DNA of 64,000 nt from Methanonatronarchaeales archaeon (GTDB lineage: Archaea > Halobacteriota > Methanonatronarchaeia > JAANXF01): positions 1 through 64,000 of the forward strand of contig JAANXF010000013.1 of assembly GCA_018263395.1 (NCBI GenBank). Direction: 5' to 3'. Positions 43,080-52,442 of the stretch are shown piece after piece. The position numbers were made by a program, and so were the translations under genes. Every line of letters begins with the position of its first letter. The stretch's first letter is position 1. The notes under the pieces are model-generated. The model searched no databases, was not told the origin of the DNA, and worked only from the letters and a program-made list of their open reading frames with translations.

Positions 43080-43943
43080 GTGATTGTGGCTGATAACCTC
43101 GGCAAGGCCTACGACGGCTTCGCCGCGGTAGACGGCGTATCCTTCTCGGTGGAGGAGGGTGAGATTTTCGGCATCGTTGGGCCGAACGGAGCCGGAAAGA
43201 CCACCACGCTGAAGATGCTCGCGGGCCTCCTCGAGCCGTCCTCGGGCGGGGCGGAGGTCGCCGGCCTGGACATTTCCGACCCCGAGATGAGGCGCCACAT
43301 AGGCTTTCTGCCCGAGGAGACCCCTCTCTACGAGAACATGACGCCCGCCTCCTACCTCGGCTTCTTCGCCGACCTGTACGGCGTCCCTCCCTCCGTGGCG
43401 GCCGAACGGGCAGAGGACCTGCTGGACTCGCTGGACCTCGAGCACAGGGACCGCCGACTGGGCGACATGTCGAAGGGGATGAAGCAGAAGGTCGCCATCG
43501 CCCGCTCCCTCATAAACGACCCGGAAGTACTGATATACGACGAGCCGACGAGCGGACTGGACCCGGTGACGACCAAGGAGGTCCACCGGTTCGTGAGGGA
43601 CCTCGGCGACGGGGGGAGGTCCGTGGTCTTCAGTGCCCACAACCTGTTCCACGTCGAGCACCTGAGCGACCGGGTCGCCGTGATGCGGGAAGGACGGGTG
43701 GCGGCGGAGGACACCGTCGAGGGGTTAAGGGACAGTTTTGGCCAAACCCAGTACCGGGTACACGTGACCGTGGAGCTGCCGGGAGCCGAGCCCGGGGACG
43801 GCGACTACGTACTGGTGGTCGAGGACATGGAGGGCGTGGAGGCCGTCAGGAGCGAGGCGGAGTCCCTCGGAGGGAGGGTGGCGGACATACGGACGATGGA
43901 ACAGTCCCTCGAGGACATCTTCCTCTCGATAATCGAGAGATGA
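43080..43943 (+). CDS. ABC transporter ATP-binding protein
   Basis: 287 residues from a GTG start. Walker A is GPNGAGKTTTL, the signature is MSKGMKQKVAIAR (a shortened LSGGQ variant), Walker B is VLIYDEPTSGLDP, and the switch is FSAHN. The subfamily is that of ABC-2 exporters (NatA-like). Stop and the next start overlap (ATGA), so it is the first gene of a three-gene exporter operon with two permeases. Confidence 0.93.
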   Translation: MIVADNLGKAYDGFAAVDGVSFSVEEGEIFGIVGPNGAGKTTTLKMLAGLLEPSSGGAEVAGLDISDPEMRRHIGFLPEETPLYENMTPASYLGFFADLYGVPPSVAAERAEDLLDSLDLEHRDRRLGDMSKGMKQKVAIARSLINDPEVLIYDEPTSGLDPVTTKEVHRFVRDLGDGGRSVVFSAHNLFHVEHLSDRVAVMREGRVAAEDTVEGLRDSFGQTQYRVHVTVELPGAEPGDGDYVLVVEDMEGVEAVRSEAESLGGRVADIRTMEQSLEDIFLSIIER

Positions 43944-45695
43944 ACTGGAGACGGGTCCTCAGGATAGCTCGCTGGGAAATCGGCAGCGTCGCGGGCGAGG
44001 TGGACAGGAAGACCGTTCTGATACTGCTCGCCGTACTGCTGGCCCTCGCACCCGTTACGTCCAACTTGGCACGGGGTCTGGACCATGAGGAAGGGCTCTA
44101 CCGCGTCGGCGTTTCCCGGGACAGTCCCTACCACCCCGTGGTATCCTCCTCGACCACGTTCACAGCCGAGGACCCGAACGAGGCCGCGCTGCGCCGGGGA
44201 GATATTGACCTCCTGGTTACGGACGGGGCTACGGCCCCGGACACCGAGAAGGGAAGGGCCGCCCTCAGGGCTTTCCGGGAGGCCGTCCAGGCTTACAACG
44301 ACGGCTCGATGGCGGGGGAGCCCAATTCGTACGCGGCCTTCCCTGTCAGGGTCGACCTGATATACGTGGAGAGGAGGGGGGTTCAGGAGGTGGTCAGCCC
44401 GGGCGTGGAGCCTCCACCCGGTCCAGAGCAGCGAGAGCGCGTTTCGCCCGGCGACTCCGCCGGGGGGCCAGCCACAGGGACGCCGGAGGACTCGGGGGGG
44501 CGAGGCGGGGTCCTACCCGGCCCTCAGACGGGGGCTCGGCGGGGACCAGGTCGGCCTCAGCTCCCCGGCCTCGATTCAGCCGCCTTTTCCGTTCAAGTCC
44601 CTGGTACTGGCGTTCCTCTTCGTCATTCCAATGAACTTCGTTATGCAGGTATACTCGTCCTCGATAGTGGGGGAAAGGATAGACAGGAGGGGCGAGCTCC
44701 TGCTGGTTTCCCCGGCGTCCAGGGTCGAGATAGTCGCCGGAAAGACTCTGCCCTACGTCGCCACGGTCCTCCTCATCGCGGCTGCAACGGCGGCGCTGGT
44801 CGGCGGCGGAGCCCTGACGCTTGCGGCGGTTCTGCCGATCGCCCTGGCATTCGTCTCCACGTCCTTCGTCGCCGGTCTCCTCGCCCGGTCGTTCAAGGAG
44901 CTGACCTTCGTGATGGTGGCGGTAAGCGTCTTCGTAACGACGTACCTGTTCGTCCCGGCCGTCTTCACCGACATCCACCCTGTGGCCGCGATTTCTCCGG
45001 TGACCATGGTGGTTCACGACCTGAGGGGTGAGGCGGTTCCCCTGGGGGACTACCTGTTCTCCACCGGGCCGCTGTACCTCGTTTCCGCAGTCCTGTTCGC
45101 CCTCGGGACGGAGATCTACAGGGAGGAAGACCTTTTCACACAGAAGCCGCTTCCGGGGAAGGTTATGGACGCCGTGCAGGGCCAGATACGCGGCCGCATC
45201 AGCATGGCCAAGCTCTCGATTCTCTTTATACCGTTCGTATTCGCCACCGAGCTCCTGGGCATCTCGATCCTCTTCGCCATGCCGCTCCGCCTGGCGCTGC
45301 CGGTCCTCCTCGTCGCCCTGGCCATTATCGAGGAGTTCGCGAAGAGCGTACACGTGTACACTGCGCTTTCACGGAACGTGTTCGACTCCTCGTTAAAGAC
45401 AGCACTCTCCCTGGGAGGGCTATCCGGTCTCGGCTTCTTCGCCGGGGAGAAGCTCACCCTAGCCACGACGCTCGTGGGCCTGAACGTCCAGGTGGACCTC
45501 GGCAGGGCGGCGTTCCAGTCCCTCGACTCCCCCCTCGCTCTCCTCGTCCTGGCGCCTCTGGTCCTCCACGTCTCAACGGCCTGTGTATCCGCACTCGGGG
45601 CGCGGGCTGGAAGGACGCGTTACGCCGCCGCGCTGCTGGCGGCCTCTGCTATCCACGCGTCCTACAACTTCGCGGTGGTGGGGCTCATTGGGTAA
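43940..45695 (+). pseudogene. ABC-2 permease joined to PrsW-like protease domain, frameshifted
   Basis: Two track ORFs make one gene if one base is removed near the G7 run at 44494-44500. The first part has the N-terminal helix (VLILLAVLLALAPVT) and a large outside domain. After the frameshift the reading resumes with PALRRGLGGDQVGLSSPA and FPFKSLVLAFLFVIP, then the other ABC-2 helices. From about 45200 a second membrane domain starts with PrsW features: EEFAKSV (EExxK), LGFFAGEKL, a His in VLHVSTAC, and AIHASYNF. It would form the exporter's pore and also cut membrane proteins. The homopolymer may be an error, a mutation or a phase-variable switch. Confidence 0.7.
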
Positions 45696-46743
45696 CCGGC
45701 TCGTGATTTTCAGGAAGGAGCTGAGGTCGGTGCTCGATGAGAAAACCATCGTGCTGGCCATAACGATACAGCTCTTCATCGCCGCGTTCTCCTCGTTCCT
45801 CGTCATCGGGCTCGTGGCCATGTACGACCCGGCGTCGGTAAGGGGGGGAGGCCTCAAGGTCGGCGTGGCGGGGGACGGCTCCCCGGAGACGTCGGAGGTG
45901 GCGGCGTCTCTGGGGGTAGAGGTCGACGGATACGGCTCATACGACGAGGCTGTTGAGGCCTTCCGGGCAGGAGAGGTCGACGCAGTGCTTTACGCCGAGC
46001 GTAACGGCGTGGTGAACGTCACCGCCGTCGCCCCGGAATCGAGCCTGCAGACGACCCGCAGGGTGGTTCAGCTGAGGGAGATTCTACGGGAGCTGGAGCG
46101 GAGAGAGCGGTTGCGGCGATCGGACGGCCTGGACAGTCCCCCGCTACCCGTTCCGGAGGCGCCGAGGTCCAGCCCGTTCTTCGGATTCACGTACACCGTC
46201 CTCATACCCATCCTCATGTTTCTACCTGTTTTTATCAGCGGCTCCATCACCTCGGACTCTGTTACCGAGGAGGTCGAGAGGGGGACCCTGGAGCTGCTCA
46301 GGGTCACGCCCACCTCGGACGTCGAAATCGTCGAGGGGAAGATGCTGGCGTACGGCGTCCTCGCTCCACTGCAGGCCGGTCTCTGGATGGTGCTTCTGAA
46401 CGTCAACGGTGTCCCGGTCCGGGAAGCGCCGGCCGTCCTGTCCCTGGTCGCTGCCCTGACCGTCGTCGCGGTGGTGCTCGGTGCGCTGCTGGCCCTGGTA
46501 TTCGGAGACAGGCGGCGCTCGCAGATGATGTACTCGCTCGTTGTAATACTCGTCTTCGGGGCCGCTGCGGTGGCGGCCAACCCGATGAACGCCGTCGCCC
46601 GTCTCGCCGTGGGGAGCTCCTCGGCGGAGGTGTACCTCGTGGTGGCTGGTTACTTGGTGGCCGCGCTGACGGTAGCCGCGGGCCTGAGGTGGTATATGGG
46701 CAACGGCGTCGCCGGGTTACGGCGATGGGGGCGGACGGGCTGA
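45688..46743 (+). CDS. ABC-2 type permease
   Basis: 351 residues from a TTG overlapping the previous stop. An N-terminal helix (IVLAITIQLFIAAFSSFLVIG), an extracellular domain (GGLKVGVAGDGSPETSEV), then five helices from PILMFLPVFISGSITSDSV. EEVERGTLELLRVTPTSDVEIVEGK is the typical ABC-2 (NatB-like) cytoplasmic loop. It completes the exporter with the ATPase and the protease-linked permease. Confidence 0.88.
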   Translation: MGNRLVIFRKELRSVLDEKTIVLAITIQLFIAAFSSFLVIGLVAMYDPASVRGGGLKVGVAGDGSPETSEVAASLGVEVDGYGSYDEAVEAFRAGEVDAVLYAERNGVVNVTAVAPESSLQTTRRVVQLREILRELERRERLRRSDGLDSPPLPVPEAPRSSPFFGFTYTVLIPILMFLPVFISGSITSDSVTEEVERGTLELLRVTPTSDVEIVEGKMLAYGVLAPLQAGLWMVLLNVNGVPVREAPAVLSLVAALTVVAVVLGALLALVFGDRRRSQMMYSLVVILVFGAAAVAANPMNAVARLAVGSSSAEVYLVVAGYLVAALTVAAGLRWYMGNGVAGLRRWGRTG

Positions 46744-46830
46744 AGGCCGCCGAACGGGCCGGGCCGGTGTCGAAGTCCTCGACCGGCGACGGGGCCGGGT
46801 AGCGGTGCCCCATCGCCGACGGTGGGGGAC

Positions 46831-48651
46831 CTATCTCTCGGTCGAGCCGTCCTCCGACCCGGCCCTTCTCAGCTCCACCTCGAAGACGGCTCCCTCAGGT
46901 TCGTTGTCCCTGACCCGGACGTCACCGCCGTACCTCTCCGTCGTCGTGTGTGCGAGGTACAGCCCCACCCCGATTCCAGGGCTCTCCAGGCCTTTCTCGT
47001 CCTTTCCGAATATCTGGTCCTTTTCGTCGTCAGGAACCCCTGGACCGTTATCGGCCACCGAAACGACGACCGTATCCTCTCTCTCCTCCGCAGAGACCTC
47101 CACGATGGGCTCCTCCCTGTCGTTGTGCTGAACCGCGTTGTTCAGCAGGTTCCTGAACACGGATGACAGCATACCGTCGGCCTCCACCTCTAAGTCGGGC
47201 AGTTCCCGTACCTCGAAGTCGGCTATGGCGAATCTGTCCTCCGCCCTTTCGACCTCATCCTCGACGACGCCTCTAACGTTCACGGGGTGAAGCCCCGTCC
47301 GGATGCTCATCATCTCCTCCGCCACGTCCCTGGCGTTCTTCGTCACCTCCAGGATGTCGCAGGTGGTTTCCACTACGTGTTCGAGGGCCTCCTCTCCCTA
47401 CTCCGACACCTCCCCTTCAGCACCTCTCCCCAACCGGTCAGGGACTGGACGTCGTTCCTTATGTCGTGACGTACTATGCGGTTCAGCAGCTCCAGCATCT
47501 CCCTCTCCTACGCCATTCCCTCCAGTCGCCTATGCTCCATAACGACGCCCAACTGCTCCGCGGCACCCGAAACGAGTTCAAGCTGGCGCCTCTGCGCCTC
47601 CGCGGACCGGGACATGAACAAGACGAGAACGGCTACCACCTCTCCTTCCACAGTTATGGGGACCCCTCCTGCGGCCTTTAACCCGGCGACCCGGGCCGCC
47701 GTCGCGCGTGGAGATAGTTCCTCTGGCTCGCTGGAGATATCGGGTATCCACTCCGGCTCCCCTGTGGACCATACCTTCCAGGCAGCCCCTCCCCGGAGCC
47801 AAGGGCGTGGCCCCCCATCCTTACAAAGTCCTCCAGTTCGGTTCCCTCGCAACCCGTCGCGCCGAGCTCGATTACGGATTCACCGGAGGGTAACCAGACT
47901 TCCCCGTAGCGCCAGCCATCAAGTCTGCATACCTCCCGGAGAAACCCCTCAAGAGCCGCGTCGATGTCCGGAGCGGCCACCATCGCCTTCGTGATTCTAG
48001 CAGGGACTGCGTCTCTCTCCGGCCCTCCTTTTGGGACGTGACGTCCCTGAGAACGCCCCTTACACCGACGATCTCACCCTCCCGCAGTATAGGGACGGGT
48101 TTAACCTCCACGTAGACAGTCTCCCCGTCGGCCCTCCTCACCTCTCTCTCGACGCTCTCGGGGAGCGCCTCACCCTTCAACGTCCTCTTGAAACCCACGG
48201 CCACGTCCTCGACCTTATCGATGGGAAGGAATTCCAGGAAGCTCCGGCCCACCAGCTCCTCCGGGGACTCCACGCCGAAGATGTCCGCCAGTGCCCCATT
48301 CGCGAAGGTAATTATACCGTTCCTGTCGTTTTCGAAGACGCCGTCGTTAAGTCCACTGACCAGTTCGCGATACCTCTCCTCGGACCGCCGAAGAGCCTCC
48401 CTCGACTCGCGGAGCGCCTTCTCCCGCCCCCTCATCGGACGGAAGAACAGGATATAGAGCGACGGGAAAACGAGGACGCCCAGCACGAGGCCGTCGAGGA
48501 CGCCGACGGAAATCAGGGGTAAAGGCGGAAGCAGGGGGAGGACCACCGTCATCACGATTACCTCCATGAGGATCGTCGACGCCAGGAGGACCACCAGGAG
48601 GCGAACCGGAGGGGAGAGACTTCTTCTCCCCGGGCCCTTCCCTTCAGCCAT
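46831..48651 (-). pseudogene. Membrane PAS-GAF sensor histidine kinase, frameshifted
   Basis: Reading from MAEGKGPGRRSL there are two TM helices, a PAS domain (YRELVSGLNDGVFEND..), then a frame change at about 48000 to a GAF domain (IDAALEGFLREVCRLDGWRYGEVWL), another at about 47788 (GLPG then KVWSTGEPEWIPD), and a third near 47420. The H-box is LLNRIVRHDIRND and the ATPase has FRNLLNNAVQHND and VADNGPGVP. Two in-frame TAG codons also lie between MA and EREML and between VSE and GEE, where Glu would be expected. Three frameshifts and two nonsense codons make it a pseudogene, of the haloarchaeal PAS/GAF-kinase type. Confidence 0.8.
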
Positions 48652-48926
48652 AGCTACGCCGCCCTCCGCGCCTTGAGCCAGAAGACGGCTCCCCAGGGCC
48701 CCTCGTACCCCCGTCTTGAGCCTTTCCGCCACTGAGGCCTCCACCGGTGACCACGGAACCTCCGCGAAGCTTCAGGTAACAACGACCCGGGGAGCTGCGG
48801 CGGCCCGCGCTCCACGGCCGATGAGGGGATTCGGTTATCAATCGATCAGTTCACCCACGTGTTACCGATTTAAGTATAGATAACTAAATACCTCATTATT
48901 CGACGGTTAGGACCGATTAATGAAGT

Positions 48927-49124
48927 TCACCGGGAGAAAATCGTCGGGGGACGCAGCTTCCCCGACGCCAGCATCCGAGGAGTTGCTGCGAAGAAACCCA
49001 GCCGTTGCCTGTCGATTCGGCGGTTAATGGCCAGCGCCAGCGGGGCGTCCGTCGCCAGCACGAGGTCGTGGTCACTGACCTCGGAGTACAGAGAGTCAAT
49101 AGATTTGGCTCGGCGGAGAGGCAC
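48927..49124 (-). pseudogene. N-terminal fragment of a haloarchaeal-type conserved protein
   Basis: 65 residues, MPLRRAKSIDSLYSEVSD then HDLVLATDAPLALAINRR and GFFAATPRMLASG. The opening resembles, from memory, the start of long halophile proteins related to the AddB/helicase-nuclease group. Everything after about 60 residues is missing. Confidence 0.4.
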
Positions 49125-49207
49125 GGGTGGAAATCGGTTAAGGGAGTAAAAGGTGTGTCGAAGCGGAGAGGTTGGAATAGCTCTGATTAATCATCACATA
49201 GTCTGTT

Positions 49208-49675
49208 TTAAAGTTCGTTACGGACGAAGCCCACGATTGCGTTATCGATTATTTTTGTCTCACTCGTGTTCATCCCTTCGCTGAGATAAGTGTTGAAGAA
49301 GCTTTCGCATGCTGATCCGATTTCTACAAAACGTGGGTAAATTTCCATGAATACGGTTTTACCTCCCTGATTTAAGGCGGTTCCTCTGTTGTTGTAGAAG
49401 AACTTTAGGGTGTACTGTCCATCGATTGGAGGCACTAGTTTCGGTAAGAGATGGTGGAGGGCTTTTGAACCGGCCACTATCTTGGTTTCTCCGACGCCGA
49501 TCTCTAAGCTCCTGATTATGTCCCAGAGCTGTTCGGCTATGTCGTTTACTTCGTTTTCCTCTATTTTGCTGATGTGTTGAGTTTGGACCCTTCGCAGTTT
49601 TTCCTCTTGATTCCTGAAACTCTGTTTTATGCTGGAGGTCGTTTCAAAAACCGTGAAGATGGGGGCGTTCCTCAC
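49208..49675 (-). CDS. Uncharacterised AT-rich accessory protein
   Basis: 155 residues. ALHHLLPKLVPPIDGQYTLKFFYNN is the most conserved-looking segment and resembles a family often found in accessory islands (SK.LHHLLPDLIPPIDREYT-like), whose function is unknown to me. The gene is much AT-richer than its neighbours and is followed by no partner. Probably horizontally acquired. Confidence 0.7.
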   Translation of the reverse strand: MRNAPIFTVFETTSSIKQSFRNQEEKLRRVQTQHISKIEENEVNDIAEQLWDIIRSLEIGVGETKIVAGSKALHHLLPKLVPPIDGQYTLKFFYNNRGTALNQGGKTVFMEIYPRFVEIGSACESFFNTYLSEGMNTSETKIIDNAIVGFVRNEL

Positions 49676-49803
49676 GCCCGGTCAGATGAGAAAGGTTCAC
49701 TGGATTGATCCTCTCAGCCCTTTTTGAAATGAGCTCAAAACATGGAGGAAAAGTGGTTTACGGGAAGACCTGAAAATCTCTACCGAGCCGAAGGGGGGTA
49801 CCG

Positions 49804-50181
49804 ATGTCCAGGATAAACCTGTTCCTGATAGGTGGACGATGGCTCTTCAAACACTACCTCCGAGACGAGGTATTCGAAGAGCTCTCCCACTACTACGTCA
49901 GATCCAGGTACCGGTTCGAGGTGCCGGAGCAGGAACTCGCAGAGGTCAGGGACCTACTGGAACGCGAAGGATACGAACCCGTCCTGATCCGGGACCCGGA
50001 ACCCTTCTCCGTCACCAAACCGGCGTACACCGAAATGAAGGAAATCGTGAAGAAAAGCGTCCACAAAGAGCCAAGGGGAAACCTCGTCCTGTTCGTAATG
50101 AAGGACGAAGCCTCGGTGGAGCAGGCCGAGTACCTGGGCGCGAAACGGGTGAGCGAAAAGGAGGAAACCGGTAACCTCTAG
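49804..50181 (+). CDS. Hypothetical protein
   Basis: 125 residues, MSRINLFLIGGRWLFKHYLR then EVFEELSHYYVRSRYRFEV. Alternating alpha and beta segments, no membrane helix, no signal, and no recognised motif. Composition is less GC-rich than core genes. A good Shine-Dalgarno-like GGGGGGTACC precedes the ATG. Confidence 0.65.
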   Translation: MSRINLFLIGGRWLFKHYLRDEVFEELSHYYVRSRYRFEVPEQELAEVRDLLEREGYEPVLIRDPEPFSVTKPAYTEMKEIVKKSVHKEPRGNLVLFVMKDEASVEQAEYLGAKRVSEKEETGNL

Positions 50182-50208
50182 AAGGGCCACCGCTACCTGG
50201 GCCGCTCC

Positions 50209-50876
50209 TTATTCCAGTCCTCTCAGCTCTACGCCGACACCATTCTGTCCACAGACCCATTCCATAGCCGGATCCGGAACATTGCAGAGGGCAACTGACC
50301 GGTCGACTTTGGACCCGTAGTGCCTCTTAAACATGTCTCTCCCGGCGACGACTTGGCCGAAAACGGGGCGGTTGACTTTCCTTTTGGCCTCTATCAGCTC
50401 CACAAACCCTTCTTCAACCACCTCCTTGACCTCGGCCTCGCTCCTGAACGGCACAATGTCGTCCTCATCGTACCCGTTATTCTCAGGGCATCGATGTATC
50501 TTGGCCTGGAACCCGGCGGCCACGTCTCCGGGTCTCCTGAGCCACCTACAGGTACGTCAAGAAAAATTATCCCACCGACTTCCCGCCAGTAGTCATGGAT
50601 GAGGCAGTCTTCAAGGGTGGAGGGCTCCCAATCCGTCTCCCTGTCCCTATCTGGCCGCGAGGTAGGCCTTAAAGGCAGAGAGCGACCGGGCACCTCCACT
50701 GCACCCCAGTCCTCGTCTTTCCTAGAAACGTCCCTCAACCATTTCGTCCTTGAATCGTTTGGAAGCGGGTTTCCGAGACCGCGCCCAACTTTCTCAATCG
50801 CGTCCTCGGCATCTTCGGCCTCAACCTCCCAGGCCACTTTCCAGACCTCCGGCTTCTCAACGACGAACATCGGCAT
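50209..50876 (-). pseudogene. PD-(D/E)XK-like hypothetical protein, frameshifted
   Basis: The first frame (MPMFVVEKPEVWKVAWEVE..) continues as WREVGGIIFLDVPVGG and SRPRYIDALRI, then switches at about 50480 to the second frame, PENNGYDEDDIVPFRSEAEVKE and VELIEAKRKVNRPVFGQV. The segment D(ALRI)...ELIEAK matches the D..ExK core of restriction-endonuclease folds. A single-base change separates the two halves. A degraded accessory nuclease is the best reading. Confidence 0.6.
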
Positions 50877-51086
50877 GGAGAAGCCTCAATACGGGGAAAG
50901 GTCAAATTTTTGGCCCCGATGCAGCCCCCGCAGGGTGCCTCCCAGCACCTCAGGATGGTTATCTATCGATAAAGAGGCCCGTCTCCGGTTAACCTCGGTA
51001 CCGTTGGCTAGCTGTACGAGGAGGACTGGTGCCGGGCCCGTGGCTTATTCCTCGGAAGCGAGAAGTTAGATGGCCTGAAGCTCTTT

Positions 51087-51503
51087 TTATATTAATCTCT
51101 CTCTGTAACGAACGTCCAGAAGTTCGCCCGCGCAATCGGGGCAGTGCAGAGCTATGTCGGTCGTCGACACGACGCCGACCGGTCTCTCGCCCTCCGTGAC
51201 GGCTACGTGCTTAACTCCCTTGCTTCTGACAGTGTTGATAGCTTCACCCACGCTCTGAGAGGACTCGATGGTGACGAGCACCTCCGTCACGTAGGAAGAG
51301 ACGGTTTCCTCCCTCAAATCGCCGTCCCGGTAAACCAGGGCCTCCACTATGTCGTGCCTCGTGATTATGCCCACCGGTCTATCTCCGTCAAAAACCAATA
51401 GGGACCCGACCCCGCTGTCGAGGAGTTTCTTCGCCCCCTCCACCAGCGAAGAGTCTACGGAGATCCTCTCCACCGGGCTACTCATTATGCCTCTCACACT
51501 CAT
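51087..51503 (-). CDS. CBS-domain pair protein with C-terminal Cys pair
   Basis: 138 residues. Two CBS domains are visible: GIMSSPVERISVDSSLVEGAK to PVGIITRHDIVEA, and VSSYVTEVLVTIESSQSVGEA to PVGVVSTTDIALH. The tail is HCPDCAGELLDV, a single CxxC. CBS pairs usually sense adenosine nucleotides. An AT-rich patch (TAATAAATG) precedes the start. Confidence 0.88.
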   Translation of the reverse strand: MSVRGIMSSPVERISVDSSLVEGAKKLLDSGVGSLLVFDGDRPVGIITRHDIVEALVYRDGDLREETVSSYVTEVLVTIESSQSVGEAINTVRSKGVKHVAVTEGERPVGVVSTTDIALHCPDCAGELLDVRYRERLI

Positions 51504-51705
51504 CCTAAAACGAGATGTAGAGCGGTGTCCTTAATAAATGTTTGGAAAGGAATGGCCCTAACACCGTATCCTAGGGATGTCGAGGCCTCATCCTACATAT
51601 ACGTAGCTGCAGAGGCTCCCGGGTGAAGCCACCCCCGCCAGTACTTTCGCTCCCCCGCCTCTCCACTTCCCGTTTAAGGTTCCTACCGGTCAAGGATTAA
51701 CCGTC

Positions 51706-51951
51706 TTGCCCGAACGTGGATGCAGCTTCTGCGGCGAAGAGAAGGACGCGGTGAGGAGGATGTACTTCGTGAGGCCCCCGCTTTTCGAGGGCAAAGAGGT
51801 GTACTGCTGCAACTGCACGCCGGAAAACGTGAAGAAGTGGTTGAAGAGGGAGGCCCCTCCCCTATGCGAGACCTGTGGAGAGGTGGAGGCCGAGGTCTCG
51901 ATCCGGGACGGAGCCGTCACCACGAGGTTCTGCCGCAGCTACGTCCCTTGA
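51706..51951 (+). CDS. Cys-rich zinc-binding protein
   Basis: 81 residues from TTG. Four knuckles CSFC, YCCNC, CETC and a lone FCRS suggest two small zinc-ribbon-like sites. No family recognised. Flanked by CBS protein and a DUF5658-like gene. Confidence 0.6.
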   Translation: MPERGCSFCGEEKDAVRRMYFVRPPLFEGKEVYCCNCTPENVKKWLKREAPPLCETCGEVEAEVSIRDGAVTTRFCRSYVP

Positions 51952-51958
51952 ACCAGTC

Positions 51959-52198
51959 TCACCCTATACCGGGGGCGTAGTGCCACTCTGTCGCGATGAA
52001 CAGCAGGGCAGCGAGCGGTGTGGCGAGGATGGGGCATGGACCGATGCCGAAGACCTCCATGAGGTGCCGCTGGAAAGGGTTGACCTCCGCCTGGAGCCTG
52101 TACGTCTTCACGATGTGTACCGTGGTCGCCACGTCTCCGAGCGACACGGCGACGAGGTAGGTCTCCAGGAGTTCCGGCAGTTGCTTCGGCAGCTTCAC
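51959..52198 (-). CDS. Small DUF5658-like membrane protein
   Basis: 79 residues. LGDVATTVHIVKTYRLQAEVNPFQRHL is the DUF5658-style motif (DxxTT..G....EANP..R), with a hydrophobic segment (LATPLAALLFIATEW) after it. The C-terminus may be incomplete. Confidence 0.5.
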   Translation of the reverse strand: MKLPKQLPELLETYLVAVSLGDVATTVHIVKTYRLQAEVNPFQRHLMEVFGIGPCPILATPLAALLFIATEWHYAPGIG

Positions 52199-52200
52199 GT

Positions 52201-52350
52201 CAAGAGAAGAAAAGGGGGTCGGGGTTGTACAGCCCTATCCGTTCTGCGTGTTTGGTGACGGTGTTGTAAATGCCGTTACCTTGGAGGCGGGTGGAAACGG
52301 TGTTGGAGAACGTGTAGAGGAGAAAAGATTTCTGGACAAAGCCTCTCCTT
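52201..52350 (-). pseudogene. Tyrosine recombinase (XerC/D-like) remnant
   Basis: Too short for the ORF track. The minus strand reads RLQGNGIYNTVTKHAERIGL and YNPDP before TGA at 52201. This is the conserved segment just ahead of the catalytic HxxR of archaeal integrases (R..GIY..VTK.AE..GLH.P). Everything downstream, including the catalytic region, is gone. Confidence 0.5.
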
Positions 52351-52442
52351 AGAGATTACACCGCAGGGACACAGGAGGTGGTTACAATGCACCACCCGTT
52401 TTATAGGGGGTGAGTTATAAGATGGGTTTGGTGCGTTTCACG

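Noticed and set aside
47380-47520. In-frame TAG codons in the histidine kinase as possible pyrrolysine or stop-codon recoding
   Set aside because: TAG is used as a normal stop by several intact genes here (thrC, ahbA, the phosphoesterase, the AcnX small subunit), and the same gene has three frameshifts.
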